Assembly: GCF_003074055.1 (NCBI RefSeq)
Contig: NZ_CP029043.1
Coordinates: forward strand, 3,650,501 to 3,714,500
DNA length: 64,000 nucleotides
Source: Streptomyces nigra
GTDB lineage: Bacteria > Actinomycetota > Actinomycetes > Streptomycetales > Streptomycetaceae
Direction: 5' to 3'
Under the pieces are notes generated by a model. That model ran no database searches and was not told where the DNA came from. It saw only the letters and a program-made list of their open reading frames with translations. Positions 1 to 8,950 of the stretch are shown here, one piece after another. The position numbers were made by a program, and so were the translations under genes. Position 1 is the stretch's first letter. Each line of letters begins with the position of its first letter.

Positions 1-133
1 CCCGGGCCGGCAGGGAGCCGGGGGAAGAGTCGGTTCGCATGGGGCCGACTGTCGTCAACTGCCCTGTTCCGGCGGTGTGGTGGGGCTGTGCCGCACCTGT
101 GAGTGCGCGGGCGCTTGTCCCCGTTCGTCCGGG

Positions 134-1015
134 TCAGGGCCGGATGTTCTCCAGGTCCTCGAGCAGGCTCGGGTGCTTCGGCCGCCAGCCGAGGACCTCG
201 CGGGTGCGGACGCTGGACGCGGGCTGGTCCGCGGCGAAGATCGGGCCGAACGGACCGAAGGTCTCCGCCGGCACCGACGCCACGGGCAGGCCGAGCCGCC
301 GACCGACGACCGCGGCGATGTCCCGTACCGCGTCGCCCTCGTCGGCCACGGCGTGCCAGGCCGTGCCCGCCGGCGCCGACTCGAGCACCAGGCGGAAGAG
401 CGCCGCCGCGTCCGCCGCGTGCACGGCGGGCCAGCGCTGGGTGCCGTCGCCCGGGTGGCCGGCCACACCGGTACGGCGGGCGGTCTCGGTCAGCATCCCG
501 GCGAACCCGCCCTGCCCCTCGTTGTGGACCGTGCGCGGCATCCGGACCGCCATGGCGCGCAGCCCCCGCTCGGCCAGGCCGAGGAGTTCCGTGACCTTGC
601 GGCCCCGCTCGCCCACGGGACCGTCGGTGGCCACCGGGTCGGCCTCGGTGGCGGCGCGTCCCGGGATCCATGGCGTGCCCGAGACGGTGACGAGCGGGCG
701 GTCGCCGCCCATGAGTTCGTCCGCCAGTGTGGTGAGGGCGGCGCCCTCCTCGCGGATGGAGCGGGCGAGCGCCTCCGGGGTGCCGTAGTCGCGCCCGAAG
801 GCCAGGTTGACCACCCCGTCGGTCTGCGCGGCGCCGGAACGCAGGACATCGAGGTCGGCGATCTCGCCGCGCAGCACCTCGGCGCCGGCGTCCCGGAGGG
901 CCCGTTCGGAGGCGTCGGAGCGGGCCAGGGCGAGGACGGTGTGGCCGTGGGCGAGCAGTTCGGCGACGACGGCGGAGCCGATGGTGCCGGTGCCGCCGGT
1001 GACGAAGACGTGCAT
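134..1015 (-). CDS. NAD(P)-dependent epimerase/reductase of the SDR family
   Basis: The 293-residue protein is an extended short-chain dehydrogenase. It opens with a Rossmann dinucleotide-binding loop (TGGTGTIGSAVV, residues 5-16) and continues with the sugar-epimerase-like pattern of atypical SDRs used as NAD-dependent oxidoreductases. The ORF runs further upstream, but the ATG at 1015 begins directly before the beta-strand and glycine loop, so it is taken as the start. It is divergent from the TetR gene at 1147, and two palindromic operators lie between them, so the TetR protein probably controls it. The substrate cannot be told from sequence. Confidence 0.88.
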   Translation of the reverse strand: MHVFVTGGTGTIGSAVVAELLAHGHTVLALARSDASERALRDAGAEVLRGEIADLDVLRSGAAQTDGVVNLAFGRDYGTPEALARSIREEGAALTTLADELMGGDRPLVTVSGTPWIPGRAATEADPVATDGPVGERGRKVTELLGLAERGLRAMAVRMPRTVHNEGQGGFAGMLTETARRTGVAGHPGDGTQRWPAVHAADAAALFRLVLESAPAGTAWHAVADEGDAVRDIAAVVGRRLGLPVASVPAETFGPFGPIFAADQPASSVRTREVLGWRPKHPSLLEDLENIRP

Positions 1016-1072
1016 GAGTACTCCCGTGAGTGGTGGGACCCCGTGACCCAGGGATGGGACCCGGCGATCCCG

Positions 1073-1132
1073 GTGACGGGACTCTTGTCCCGTCACTCGA
1101 CCGTACACCCTGATGGGACTCTTGTCCCATCA
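1073..1132. promoter_or_regulatory. Pair of palindromic TetR operators
   Basis: Two inverted repeats share the same six-base centre CTCTTG. The first, 1073-1096, has 9-base arms GTGACGGGA/TCCCGTCAC. The second, 1111-1132, has 8-base arms TGATGGGA/TCCCATCA. Their centres are 37 bp apart, and the second ends 14 bp before the TetR start codon. Looser half-sites (GTGGGAC, GATGGGAC) lie at 1033-1060, nearer the epimerase start. The arrangement fits autoregulation plus control of the divergent gene. Confidence 0.8.
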
Positions 1133-1146
1133 CCTATCCTGGTCGC

Positions 1147-1728
1147 ATGGCTAGATGGCAACCGGGAGCGGCCCAGCGACTCGTCGTCGCGGCGGTCGAC
1201 CTGTTCACCGAGCAGGGGTACGACGCCACGACCGTGGCGCAGATCGCCGAGCGCGCCGGCGTCACCAAGAGCACCTTCTTCCGGCACTTCTCCGACAAGC
1301 GCGAACTGCTCGTGGCCGGTCAGGAGACGCTCAGCCGGCTGCTCGCGGAGGGTGTCGCCGAGGCGCCCGCCGACGCCAGCCCGCTGGAGGCGGTGGCGGC
1401 CGGGCTCGAGCGCGCGTCGAGCGCCATGGGCCCGGCCAACCGTGAGCTGGGCCCCCGGCTGAAGGCGGCCGTCGCGGCCAGCACCGAACTGCAGGAGCGC
1501 GACGCTCTCAAGAGCGTCGGCCTCGCGGCCGCGATGACGACCGCGCTCGTCGCACGCGGGGTGCCCGAGCCGACCGCGCATCTCGCGGCGGAGATGGGCG
1601 TCCTCGCCTTCAAGCAGGGGTACGCCCGCTGGTCCGAGGGCGGCGACCGGGACGACGAGGAACCGCTCGCGCCCTACGCGCTCGCGGCCTTGGAGGATCT
1701 GCGCGCGGCCACCGCGTCCCTGGGCTGA
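1147..1728 (+). CDS. TetR/AcrR-family transcriptional repressor
   Basis: A 193-residue regulator with an N-terminal TetR helix-turn-helix (roughly residues 10-55; AGVTKSTFFRHFSDKRELL is the recognition helix and the following helix). The C-terminal helical ligand domain is not assignable to a known effector. The gene is divergent from the NAD-dependent reductase and is preceded by two matching palindromes, the expected arrangement for a local autoregulated repressor. Its 3' end overlaps the convergent histidine-kinase gene by about 55 bp. Confidence 0.92.
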   Translation: MARWQPGAAQRLVVAAVDLFTEQGYDATTVAQIAERAGVTKSTFFRHFSDKRELLVAGQETLSRLLAEGVAEAPADASPLEAVAAGLERASSAMGPANRELGPRLKAAVAASTELQERDALKSVGLAAAMTTALVARGVPEPTAHLAAEMGVLAFKQGYARWSEGGDRDDEEPLAPYALAALEDLRAATASLG

Positions 1729-3266
1729 GCAAGGCCGACTTCGGTGGGCGGCGCGGGGAGCCGGACGGTGAAGACCGTGCGTCCGGGTACGCTGTCGACG
1801 GTCACGGCACCGCCGTGCGCGCTGACCACGGCCTGCACGATCGCGAGGCCCAGACCGGTGGAGCCGGTGGCGCGGGAGCGCGCGGAGTCGCCGCGCGCGA
1901 ACCGTTCGAACACCCGGGGGAGCAGGTCCGCCGGGATCCCCGGCCCGTCGTCCACGACGTCCACGCACACCCACGCGTCCCGGCGCCGCACCCGGGCGGT
2001 GATCGTGGTGCCGGGCGGGGTGTGGGTGCGGGCGTTGGCCAGCAGATTGACCAGGACCTGCTGCACACGGGCCGCGTCCGCCGGGACGACGGCGGGCTCG
2101 TCGGGCAGGTCGAGCCGCCAGGTGTGGTCCGTCCCGGCCACGCGGGCGTCGCTGACGGTGTCCACGACGAGCGGCACCAGGTCGGTCCGCTCGAACTGGA
2201 GCGGCCGTCCGGCGTCCAGTCGCGCGAGCAGCAGCAGATCCTCCACGAGCAGGGTCATCCGGGCCGCCTCGGACTCGATACGGCTGAGCGCGTGCCGGGT
2301 GTCGGGGCCGATCTCCTCCCGGCCGCGCCGGGTGAGTTCGGCGTAGCCGCGGATGGAGGCGAGCGGGGTGCGCAGCTCGTGGCTGGCGTCCGCGACGAAC
2401 TGCCGTACGCGTGTCTCGCTCTGCTGGCGGGAGTGCAGGGCGGCGTGGACGTGGTCCAGCATCCGGTTGAGGGCGGCGCCGACCCGGCCGACCTCGGTGT
2501 GCGGGTCGGTCTCCGGCTCGGGGACCCGTTCGCTGAGGTTGACCTCGCCGATGTGCAGGGGGAGTTCGGAGACCCGGGTGGCGGTGGCGGCGACCCGGCG
2601 CAGGGGGCGGGTGGCCACGCCGACGATGGCGGTGCCGGCGATCGCGGCGGCCACGAGGGCGGCGGCGGTGACGATGGCCTCGATGAGGACGAGGGTCCGC
2701 AGGGTGCCGGTGACCGTCGCGGTCGGCAGGGCCACGGAGTAGCCGCCGCCGTCGAGTGCGGGGACGTACAGGACCCGGTACTCGCCGAGCCCGGGGAGGG
2801 TCACGGTGTGGGTTCCCCCGTCGTGGGGGACGCCGGAGAGCACGTCCTTCACGGCGTCGCCGAGTTCGATGGCCCGGCCCTCGAAGTCCGTGGACTCGTC
2901 CGGCTGCCGCTCGGCCATCACGGCCCGGACGACCCGGGAGCCTGTGCCGGTCTCGGCGGCCACGGTCCCTGTCTGCACGGGCCCCTTGGTGACGAAGCCC
3001 TCGATCCGGTCCTCGTTCGCCGGGGCGTCCACGCTCGCCGGGGCGTCCCCGCCGCCCGGCTTGAACGGCCCGGACAGCCGTTTGCCGGCATCCTCGACCT
3101 GCCCGTTCAGCTGGTCGTCCAGATGTTCGCGCAGGGCGAGCGTGGTGACCGTGCCGATCACCGCGCACACCACGGCGATCAGCGTCACACAGGCGACGAC
3201 GAGCCGGGACCGCAGCGTGCGCGGCTGACCCGCCCGCCGCGTCCGCGACCGTCGCCGCCCGGTCAC
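1674..3266 (-). CDS. Sensor histidine kinase of a two-component system
   Basis: A 530-residue membrane kinase. It has a transmembrane helix near residues 20-45, an extracytoplasmic sensor domain, and a second long hydrophobic helix followed by a HAMP linker. The H-box is ASHELRTPLASI with its histidine near residue 295. The ATPase domain carries an N-box (VNLLANARTHTPPG), a G1 box (DDGPGIP) and a G2 box (GSTGLGLAIV). The GTG start at 3266 overlaps the stop of the response regulator (GTGA), so the two are translationally coupled. The first helix is preceded by an arginine-rich tail. The signal sensed is unknown. Confidence 0.93.
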   Translation of the reverse strand: MTGRRRSRTRRAGQPRTLRSRLVVACVTLIAVVCAVIGTVTTLALREHLDDQLNGQVEDAGKRLSGPFKPGGGDAPASVDAPANEDRIEGFVTKGPVQTGTVAAETGTGSRVVRAVMAERQPDESTDFEGRAIELGDAVKDVLSGVPHDGGTHTVTLPGLGEYRVLYVPALDGGGYSVALPTATVTGTLRTLVLIEAIVTAAALVAAAIAGTAIVGVATRPLRRVAATATRVSELPLHIGEVNLSERVPEPETDPHTEVGRVGAALNRMLDHVHAALHSRQQSETRVRQFVADASHELRTPLASIRGYAELTRRGREEIGPDTRHALSRIESEAARMTLLVEDLLLLARLDAGRPLQFERTDLVPLVVDTVSDARVAGTDHTWRLDLPDEPAVVPADAARVQQVLVNLLANARTHTPPGTTITARVRRRDAWVCVDVVDDGPGIPADLLPRVFERFARGDSARSRATGSTGLGLAIVQAVVSAHGGAVTVDSVPGRTVFTVRLPAPPTEVGLAQPRDAVAARRSSKAASA

Positions 3267-4003
3267 GACACGGCCGGCTTGATCAGATACCCGGCGCCGC
3301 GCCGCGTGTGGATCATCGGCTCCCGTCCGGCGTCGATCTTCCGGCGCAGATAGGAGATGTACAGCTCGACGACGTTGGCCTGACCGCCGAAGTCGTACGA
3401 CCACACGCGGTCGAGGATCTGCGCCTTGCTCAGCACGCGACGCGGGTTGCGCATCAGGAAGCGCAGCAGCTCGAACTCGGTCGCGGTCAGATGGATGCTG
3501 TCCCCGGCCCGCGTGACCTCGTGGCTGTCCTCGTCGAGGGTGAGGTCGCCGACGACCAGCACCGACTCCGCCCGCCGGTCGGCCGCCCCGGAGCGCCGGA
3601 TGAGACCGCGCAGCCGGGCGACGACCTCCTCCAGGCTGAACGGCTTGGTGACGTAGTCGTCCCCGCCCGCGGTGAGCCCGGCGATCCGGTCCTCGACGGC
3701 GTCCTTGGCGGTCAGGAAGAGCACCGGCACATCCGGGAGCTCCCGCCGCAGCCGGCCGAGGACGGTCAGCCCGTCCATGTCCGGCAGCATCATGTCGAGG
3801 ATGACGGTGTCGGGCCGGAACTCGCGCGCGGCCTGCAGAGCCCCCGCGCCGTCCGCGGCGCCGCGGACCTGCCAGCCCTCGTACCGCAGGGCCATGGACA
3901 GCAGTTCGGTGATCGACTGCTCGTCGTCCACCACCAGCACGCGGACGGGGCTCCCGTCCGGCCTCAGCAGTTCGGTACGCCCCTGGGGCGAGGTCGTGGT
4001 CAT
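3263..4003 (-). CDS. OmpR/PhoB-family response regulator
   Basis: A 246-residue protein. The receiver domain has an acidic pocket (VVDDE), phospho-acceptor Asp70 in VILDMMLPDMDGL and the conserved lysine in YVTKPFS. The C-terminal winged helix ends in a typical RGAGYLI turn. The ATG at 4003 is chosen over the in-frame GTG at 4009 because an AGGG ribosome site lies about 8 bases before the ATG. It is the first gene of a two-gene operon with the kinase downstream. Confidence 0.94.
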   Translation of the reverse strand: MTTTSPQGRTELLRPDGSPVRVLVVDDEQSITELLSMALRYEGWQVRGAADGAGALQAAREFRPDTVILDMMLPDMDGLTVLGRLRRELPDVPVLFLTAKDAVEDRIAGLTAGGDDYVTKPFSLEEVVARLRGLIRRSGAADRRAESVLVVGDLTLDEDSHEVTRAGDSIHLTATEFELLRFLMRNPRRVLSKAQILDRVWSYDFGGQANVVELYISYLRRKIDAGREPMIHTRRGAGYLIKPAVS

Positions 4004-4110
4004 GGGCACACCCTGTCGAGAGCCCCTGAGAAGACCCTTTCCCCAACCTGTGATTTACCTGAGAAACACACAGGTCGCTCTCAAGCGGCGGCTGGGGAGG
4101 GGCTGGAGGT

Positions 4111-4167
4111 GGGCCCTGCGACTGGATCCTCTGGGGCTGGACCCTGCGGACCGGATCCTCTGGGGCT
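4111..4167. repeat. 28/29-bp tandem direct repeat upstream of the response regulator
   Basis: Two adjacent units, 4111-4138 and 4139-4167, share a CCCTGCG block and the identical 15 bases GGATCCTCTGGGGCT. They lie between the two-component operon (start 4003) and the convergent end of the DUF2797 gene. They could be a simple slippage duplication or paired binding sites. Confidence 0.7.
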
Positions 4168-4206
4168 CAAGGTCTCCAACGCCGAGCGCCCCGCACCCGA
4201 AGGCCC

Positions 4207-5085
4207 TCAGAACAGCCCGTCCTGCACGCCCCCTTCGCGCCCCCTGAACTCCACCACCGGCACGGTCAGTTCACCGTCCGCGTCCACTGCCACCAGCTCC
4301 CACCCCGTCAGCAACCGTGTGTCGACGACCACCACCCCCCGTTCCGTCCGCAGATGCAGGTCCGGCCCCGCGGCCGCCACCAGCTCCCCGCTCACCGCTG
4401 CGCCCGCCACGAGTTCACCGACCGCGCCGACCGCGGGCGGCAGCCCGGCCAGCCCGAACACCCCGGCGTGGTCGACCGGTCGGCACGGCTCCGGGGCCAG
4501 CGACTCCGGCCAGCCGGCGAGCGCCACCGCACGGGCGTGCAGCTCCGCCACCTCGGCCGCCCGCTCCGCCTCCGTCTCCGGCAACGCGGAGCGCACGGCC
4601 CGCTTGTCGGCGTACGGGATGCGGTCCGGCACGCCCAGGGCCGCCCGGAGCAGCTCCTCCGTGCGCCGCGCCGCCATCAACGGACCGGCACCCAGCCAGC
4701 CGAAGCAGACCGCCCCCTGCTCCAGCAGCCGCGCCGAGCCCCGCTCAACGGCGGTGATGCCGACCTTGGTCATCCCGGGCCCGAACCAGGCCAGATATAC
4801 GTGGTACGGCCGCGGGTCGTCGGCGATGGTGTCCGCCGCCACCGAGTGCGCCCGGTCCAGCCGCGCGCACTCCTCGCACCGCGCCCCCGTGCCCCGCCCC
4901 GGCACGGCCGCGCGCCGCGGACAGGGATGCCGCCTGGCTCCCACACATGTCCGCACTCCCCCTTCCGCGACCCCGAAGGCCACCCGTTTCCCCCAGGTCA
5001 GCGCGGACCGCCGACCCCCGTCCCAGACCAGCTCGGGCCCGTCCGCCGACCACCGCAGCCCCGAACATCGCCATGCCTGTGCCAT
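4207..5085 (-). CDS. DUF2797 family protein
   Basis: A 292-residue protein with the DUF2797 pattern. An N-terminal domain carries scattered cysteines (ARRHPCPRR, ARCEECARLD). The central segment YHVYLAWFGPGMTKVGIT resembles the GIY-YIG fold core, with a nearby arginine and glutamate (RRTEELLRAALG). The C-terminal part is beta-rich. The role of this actinobacterial family is not established. ATG at 5085 is preferred to the adjacent GTG at 5088; either changes only one residue. Confidence 0.8.
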   Translation of the reverse strand: MAQAWRCSGLRWSADGPELVWDGGRRSALTWGKRVAFGVAEGGVRTCVGARRHPCPRRAAVPGRGTGARCEECARLDRAHSVAADTIADDPRPYHVYLAWFGPGMTKVGITAVERGSARLLEQGAVCFGWLGAGPLMAARRTEELLRAALGVPDRIPYADKRAVRSALPETEAERAAEVAELHARAVALAGWPESLAPEPCRPVDHAGVFGLAGLPPAVGAVGELVAGAAVSGELVAAAGPDLHLRTERGVVVVDTRLLTGWELVAVDADGELTVPVVEFRGREGGVQDGLF

Positions 5086-5146
5086 CACCGTCGAGACTAG
5101 AGCCAGCCACTGACAACGCGGCCTGCACCGCTCTCACCTGTGGTTT

Positions 5147-5533
5147 CTATGCCTCGCCCCCAGCCCCCACGGCGGCCGCCTCCCGGCCCGGCACCGCCCC
5201 GGCGGAGGCCCGCACCACGCCCGGCGCCTGCGCCGGACGCCGCCCCCGCCCGGCCAGCCGGCACCCCCAGCAGTCGGGATGCCCCTCCCGTGCGCTCAGA
5301 TCGCGCACCCGCATCCCCCACTGATCCCTGGGCCGGATCCCCGACGGCTTGCCCCAGCCGGTCAGATGGAGGACCCAGGTGACGAGGACGCTCGCCACCG
5401 TCACGGCGAACCCGCCCACGAGCAGCGAGGCCGACGTGACGCAGATCCCCGCCCCCAGCATCGAACAGCCGACGGTCGCGACCGCGGTCCCGATCCATCC
5501 GGCGAACGTATGGCCCTCGTCATACTGGCTCAT
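5147..5533 (-). CDS. HGxxPAAW-like small membrane protein
   Basis: A 128-residue protein with a short N-terminal motif (EGHTFAGWIG) like the HGxxPAAW signature of a family of small Streptomyces membrane proteins. Two hydrophobic helices follow, then a cytosolic tail with an HPDCWGCR cysteine pair. The ATG at 5533 (MSQYDEGHT) fits the family start better than the longer ORF. Function is unknown. Confidence 0.7.
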   Translation of the reverse strand: MSQYDEGHTFAGWIGTAVATVGCSMLGAGICVTSASLLVGGFAVTVASVLVTWVLHLTGWGKPSGIRPRDQWGMRVRDLSAREGHPDCWGCRLAGRGRRPAQAPGVVRASAGAVPGREAAAVGAGGEA

Positions 5534-5608
5534 GCCGCCTGCTCCTCCCGCTCCACTCCACACCACCCCCACTCCGACCGAGGGCGGCGGAACCCGGCAC
5601 GTCGTGGG

Positions 5609-5660
5609 ACTCCGAATCCCTTACGACGTGAGACTTTCATCAGCTAAATCTCTCACGAGC
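5609..5660. promoter_or_regulatory. Operator region in front of the MarR gene
   Basis: The region holds an inverted repeat CGTGAGA (5627-5633) / TCTCACG (5651-5657) with a 17-base spacer. A second imperfect repeat, GTCGTGGGA...TCCCTTACGAC, overlaps its left side, and AGCTAA occurs twice (5642 and 5658). It sits immediately before the MarR gene and is AT-richer than its surroundings, so it probably contains the promoter and autoregulatory operator. Confidence 0.55.
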
Positions 5661-5676
5661 TAAGGTAAAACGGAAG

Positions 5677-6159
5677 ATGTCAGCCACGCCACGCCCCACC
5701 GCCAGCCCCGCCCAGGCTCTGGAGGCGATGGACTCGCTCATCGCCGCCCATCTGCTCGGGCAGCAGGAGATGGCCCAGCGACTCGGGCTGAACATCACCG
5801 ACCTGCTCTGCTTCGGCTTCGTGGTGAAGGCAGGCGACGACCTGCTCAGCGCGGGCGCGCTCGCGGAGCAGGTCCACGTCACGACCGGCGCGATGACCGG
5901 CATCCTCAACCGCCTGGAGCGCGCCGGTTTCGTCACCCGCCGCCCGGACCCCGCCGACCGGCGCCGCGTCAGGGTGGCCGCCGTCCCCGCCGCGCTCACC
6001 CGCGTCGAGTCGCTCTACGGCCCCTACTACGTCCGCCTCATCGAGCTGTTCGCCTCCTACTCGGCGGCCGAGATCGCCGTCCTGACGGACTGGTTCACCC
6101 GCGCGACCGGCCTCGCGCAGACGTACATCGACGAACTCCGGGAACAGGACGGCACCTGA
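5677..6159 (+). CDS. MarR-family transcriptional regulator
   Basis: A 160-residue winged-helix protein. The recognition segment LAEQVHVTTGAMTGILNRLERAGFVTRRPDPADRRR shows the wing with the DxR(D/R)R signature typical of MarR proteins. The flanking helices would form the dimer and ligand pocket. No obvious target gene is adjacent besides the divergent HGxxPAAW-like membrane protein. A repeat-rich operator candidate lies directly upstream. Confidence 0.9.
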   Translation: MSATPRPTASPAQALEAMDSLIAAHLLGQQEMAQRLGLNITDLLCFGFVVKAGDDLLSAGALAEQVHVTTGAMTGILNRLERAGFVTRRPDPADRRRVRVAAVPAALTRVESLYGPYYVRLIELFASYSAAEIAVLTDWFTRATGLAQTYIDELREQDGT

Positions 6160-6260
6160 CCGGGGTACGTCACAGGACAGTCACACCCTTCACATGCTCT
6201 TCACACCCCGGCTCACGGAGCCTTACCGTCGCCCCATCCGTATCGCTCTGGGGGGACGAC

Positions 6261-6764
6261 ATGGCCAATCCGTACACCGCACCGCCGCCGCCACCCGCGC
6301 CCCGTCCGCCGGACACCCGCCCCCTCCGCCGGCGCAAGCGCGTCTGGCTCGGCGGCTCGGGCCTGTTCCTGGCGGGCCTTCTCGTCGCCGCCCCGGGGAA
6401 CGGTGACGAACAGCAGCCCGTCCAGACGAAGGTGAAGGCGGCGCCGACCGTCACGATGACCGTGACGACCACGCCCGAACCCGGCCCGACGGTCACCGAG
6501 ACGGTCAAGGCCAAGCCCAAGCCCGCCCCCACGGTCACTGTCACCCGGACGGCCACCGCAGCCGCGGCCGACACGGACAGCGGGAGCGGCAGCGGCGGCG
6601 GAGACAGCACCGGCACCTGCTCGATCGTCTCCAACTCGGGCAACTGCTACTCGGCGGGCCAGTTCTGCCGCAACAGCGACCACGGCGCCACGACGACCAC
6701 CGCGGACGGCACCAGGATCAAGTGCGTCTACAGCGCGAACGCCTGGCGCTGGAAGTACGCCTGA
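6261..6764 (+). CDS. Membrane-anchored protein with extracellular Thr/Val repeats and Cys-rich C-terminus
   Basis: A 167-residue protein. A proline-rich cytosolic start precedes one membrane helix (WLGGSGLFLAGLLVAAP, about residues 29-45). A low-complexity stalk of repeated TVTxTxT/KPxP motifs follows, then a C-terminal domain of about 50 residues with four cysteines (CSIV..NCYSAGQFCR..IKCVY). The C-terminal domain is reused in other streptomycete surface proteins, but no function is known. The start follows GGGGGGACGAC, a good ribosome site. Confidence 0.72.
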   Translation: MANPYTAPPPPPAPRPPDTRPLRRRKRVWLGGSGLFLAGLLVAAPGNGDEQQPVQTKVKAAPTVTMTVTTTPEPGPTVTETVKAKPKPAPTVTVTRTATAAAADTDSGSGSGGGDSTGTCSIVSNSGNCYSAGQFCRNSDHGATTTTADGTRIKCVYSANAWRWKYA

Positions 6765-6786
6765 GGAAACCCCAGCCCCTGTCGCG

Positions 6787-7548
6787 TCAGACGGTCTTGA
6801 CGACGGTGCCGGCGCGTTCGAGGGCGGCCACCTCGTCGGCGGCCGCCGTGTCGTCGGTGACGAGGGTGTGCAGGGCGCTCGCGGGGCCGACGTACGCGTA
6901 GGCGGTGCGGCCGAGCTTGCCGCCGTCGGTGGCGACGACGGTACGGCGGGCGGAGGCGATGCCCGCCTTCTTCACCGCGGCGTCGTCGAGGTCGTACGCG
7001 GTCAGACCGTCGGCCGCGCTCAGACCGCAGCAGCCGATGACGGCGGTGTCGAAGCGCAGTGCGGCCAGCGAGGCGAGGGTGAGGGGGCCGGTCAGAGCTC
7101 CCTCGGCGGCGCGCGGCTGCCCGCCGGGCACCACAAGGGTGGCCGGGCCGGGCGTCTCGCCGAACACGTGGATGGCCTGCAGGGACAACGGCATCACGGT
7201 GACGGGCCGCTCGCGCAGGAGCCGGGCGACCTCCAGACAGGTCGTGCCGCTGTCCAGCAGGACGCTCTCGCCGTCGGCGATCAGGGCGGACACTTCGGCG
7301 GCGATCCGCCTCTTGACCTCGACCGCCTCATGGGCGCGCAGGGCGAACGGCGGCTCCTCGCCCCGGAGCAGCAGGGACCGCGCCCCACCGCGCACACGCT
7401 CCAGGACGCCTTGCGCGGCCAGGGTGTCGAGGTCGCGCCGGATGGTCATCTCCGAGGCACCGGTCAGCTCGGCGAGTTCCTGCACCGTGGCGCCACCGGA
7501 GTCCCTGACGGCCTTCGCGATCAGCCCGTGCCGGTCTGCGTTGCTCAT
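6787..7548 (-). CDS. DeoR/GlpR-family transcriptional regulator
   Basis: A 253-residue regulator. Its N-terminal HTH (VQELAELTGASEMTIRRDLDTLAAQGVLERVRGGA) is the DeoR signature. The C-terminal DeoRC sensor has the DSGTTCLEVARLL and TDGGKLGRTAYAYVG motifs that bind sugar phosphates. The ATG at 7548 (MSNADRHG) is chosen because the HTH begins at once. It is divergent from the MFS gene at 7640, which it may control. Confidence 0.92.
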   Translation of the reverse strand: MSNADRHGLIAKAVRDSGGATVQELAELTGASEMTIRRDLDTLAAQGVLERVRGGARSLLLRGEEPPFALRAHEAVEVKRRIAAEVSALIADGESVLLDSGTTCLEVARLLRERPVTVMPLSLQAIHVFGETPGPATLVVPGGQPRAAEGALTGPLTLASLAALRFDTAVIGCCGLSAADGLTAYDLDDAAVKKAGIASARRTVVATDGGKLGRTAYAYVGPASALHTLVTDDTAAADEVAALERAGTVVKTV

Positions 7549-7639
7549 ACCGGGGATTGAACACCACCCAGAAATGCACACGCAAGACGTTCATTGCCAG
7601 CCCTTTCGAACATCCCAACTGTTCGTTACCGTTCTCGCC

Positions 7640-8950
7640 ATGGAACGCTCGCTCCTCGGCGCCCGTGTGGCGACCTACGTCTACTTCGTCCTCTGCGGCA
7701 CGCTGATGGGCGCCTGGGTGGTGCACATCCCGGCCGTCGAGGAGCGGGTCGGCGTCAGCCACGCGACCCTGGGCGGCCTGCTCGTCCTGCTCGGGCTCGG
7801 CGCCTTCGCGGGCATGCAGGTGGCCGGCCCGCTGACCGACCGCCTCGGCGCGCGCGTCGTGGTCCCCGCCACCAGCGTCCTGTGCGGCGCGTCCCTGGTG
7901 CTGCCCGCCCTCGCCCACGACCCATGGACGCTCGCGGGCGCCCTGCTGGTCTTCGGCTTCTGCAATGGCGGCCTGGACGTCAGCATGAACGCCCACGCCG
8001 TCCATGTGGAGAAGGCGTACGGCCGTCCCGTGATGTCGGGCTTCCACGCCACCTTCTCCGTGGGCGGGGTGGTGGCGGCCCTTGTCGCGGCCGGGGCGAC
8101 AGGCGCCGGTATCAGCCCGGTCGTGACCCTCACCGGCGTCGGGGCGGTGAGCGTCGTGATCGCCCTGGCCTCGGCCCGTGCCCTGATGCCGGCCGCACCC
8201 GCCGCCGAAGGCACCGTCGCCGAGGAGGCGTCGCCGGCCTCCGGACGCCGCGGAACCGCTGGGCGCGTCTGGCTCCTCGCCGTACTCGCACTGATGGTCA
8301 TGCTGTGCGAGGGCGCCGCCAACGACTGGAGCGCCCTGCACCTGAAGGACGTCCTCGGCGCGTCCATCGGCACGGCCGCCTTCGCCTACGGCACCTTCGC
8401 GGCGGCGATGACCACCGGCCGCCTCCTGGCCGACCGGCTCGCCGCCCGCTTCGGCTCGATGGCGATCCTGCGCCACGGCGCGGCCATGGCCGCCGTCGGC
8501 ATCACGCTGGTGGCCTTCGGCCCGTGGCTGTGGACGGCGTTCGCGGGCTGGGCGCTCTTCGGACTGGGCCTGTCCGGCTGTGTCCCGCAGTTGTTCAGCG
8601 CGGCCGGGCACGCGGACCCGGCGGCGGCCGGCGCGAACGTCTCCCGGGTCGCCGGGCTCGGCTATGTCGGCATGCTCGCCGGCCCGGCGGTCATCGGCTG
8701 GCTGACCCACGTGGTCGCCCTCAACCACGCCTTCGTCCTGCTGACCCTGCTGTGCGTGACGACGGCCGTGGGCGCCGGGGTGCTGCGTCCGGAGTCACGG
8801 GTGGAAGCGCCAACGCCCCTCGGAGACGACGTCGACCTCGCCGCCGCGGACGCGGACGGCCGTGTCGTCGTCGATGAAGTAGAGGGGGAAGTCGGCCCGC
8901 GCGACGATGCGGTCCGCCCAGGCGTCGTCCCGTTCGGGGAAGTCCGGTGA
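7640..8950 (+). CDS. MFS transporter with unusual C-terminal extension
   Basis: A 436-residue, about 12-helix major facilitator resembling the YbjJ/FucP-like group of sugar or drug exporters (N-terminal VVHIPAVEERVGVSHATLG; GPLTDRLGARVVVP loop between helices 2 and 3; GRLLADRLAARFGSMA in the second half). The hydrophobic part ends near residue 384. The last 50 or so residues are acidic, non-membrane and encoded opposite the peptidase E gene, so the reading frame appears to have run through a lost stop. It is divergent from the DeoR regulator. Confidence 0.87.
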   Translation: MERSLLGARVATYVYFVLCGTLMGAWVVHIPAVEERVGVSHATLGGLLVLLGLGAFAGMQVAGPLTDRLGARVVVPATSVLCGASLVLPALAHDPWTLAGALLVFGFCNGGLDVSMNAHAVHVEKAYGRPVMSGFHATFSVGGVVAALVAAGATGAGISPVVTLTGVGAVSVVIALASARALMPAAPAAEGTVAEEASPASGRRGTAGRVWLLAVLALMVMLCEGAANDWSALHLKDVLGASIGTAAFAYGTFAAAMTTGRLLADRLAARFGSMAILRHGAAMAAVGITLVAFGPWLWTAFAGWALFGLGLSGCVPQLFSAAGHADPAAAGANVSRVAGLGYVGMLAGPAVIGWLTHVVALNHAFVLLTLLCVTTAVGAGVLRPESRVEAPTPLGDDVDLAAADADGRVVVDEVEGEVGPRDDAVRPGVVPFGEVR

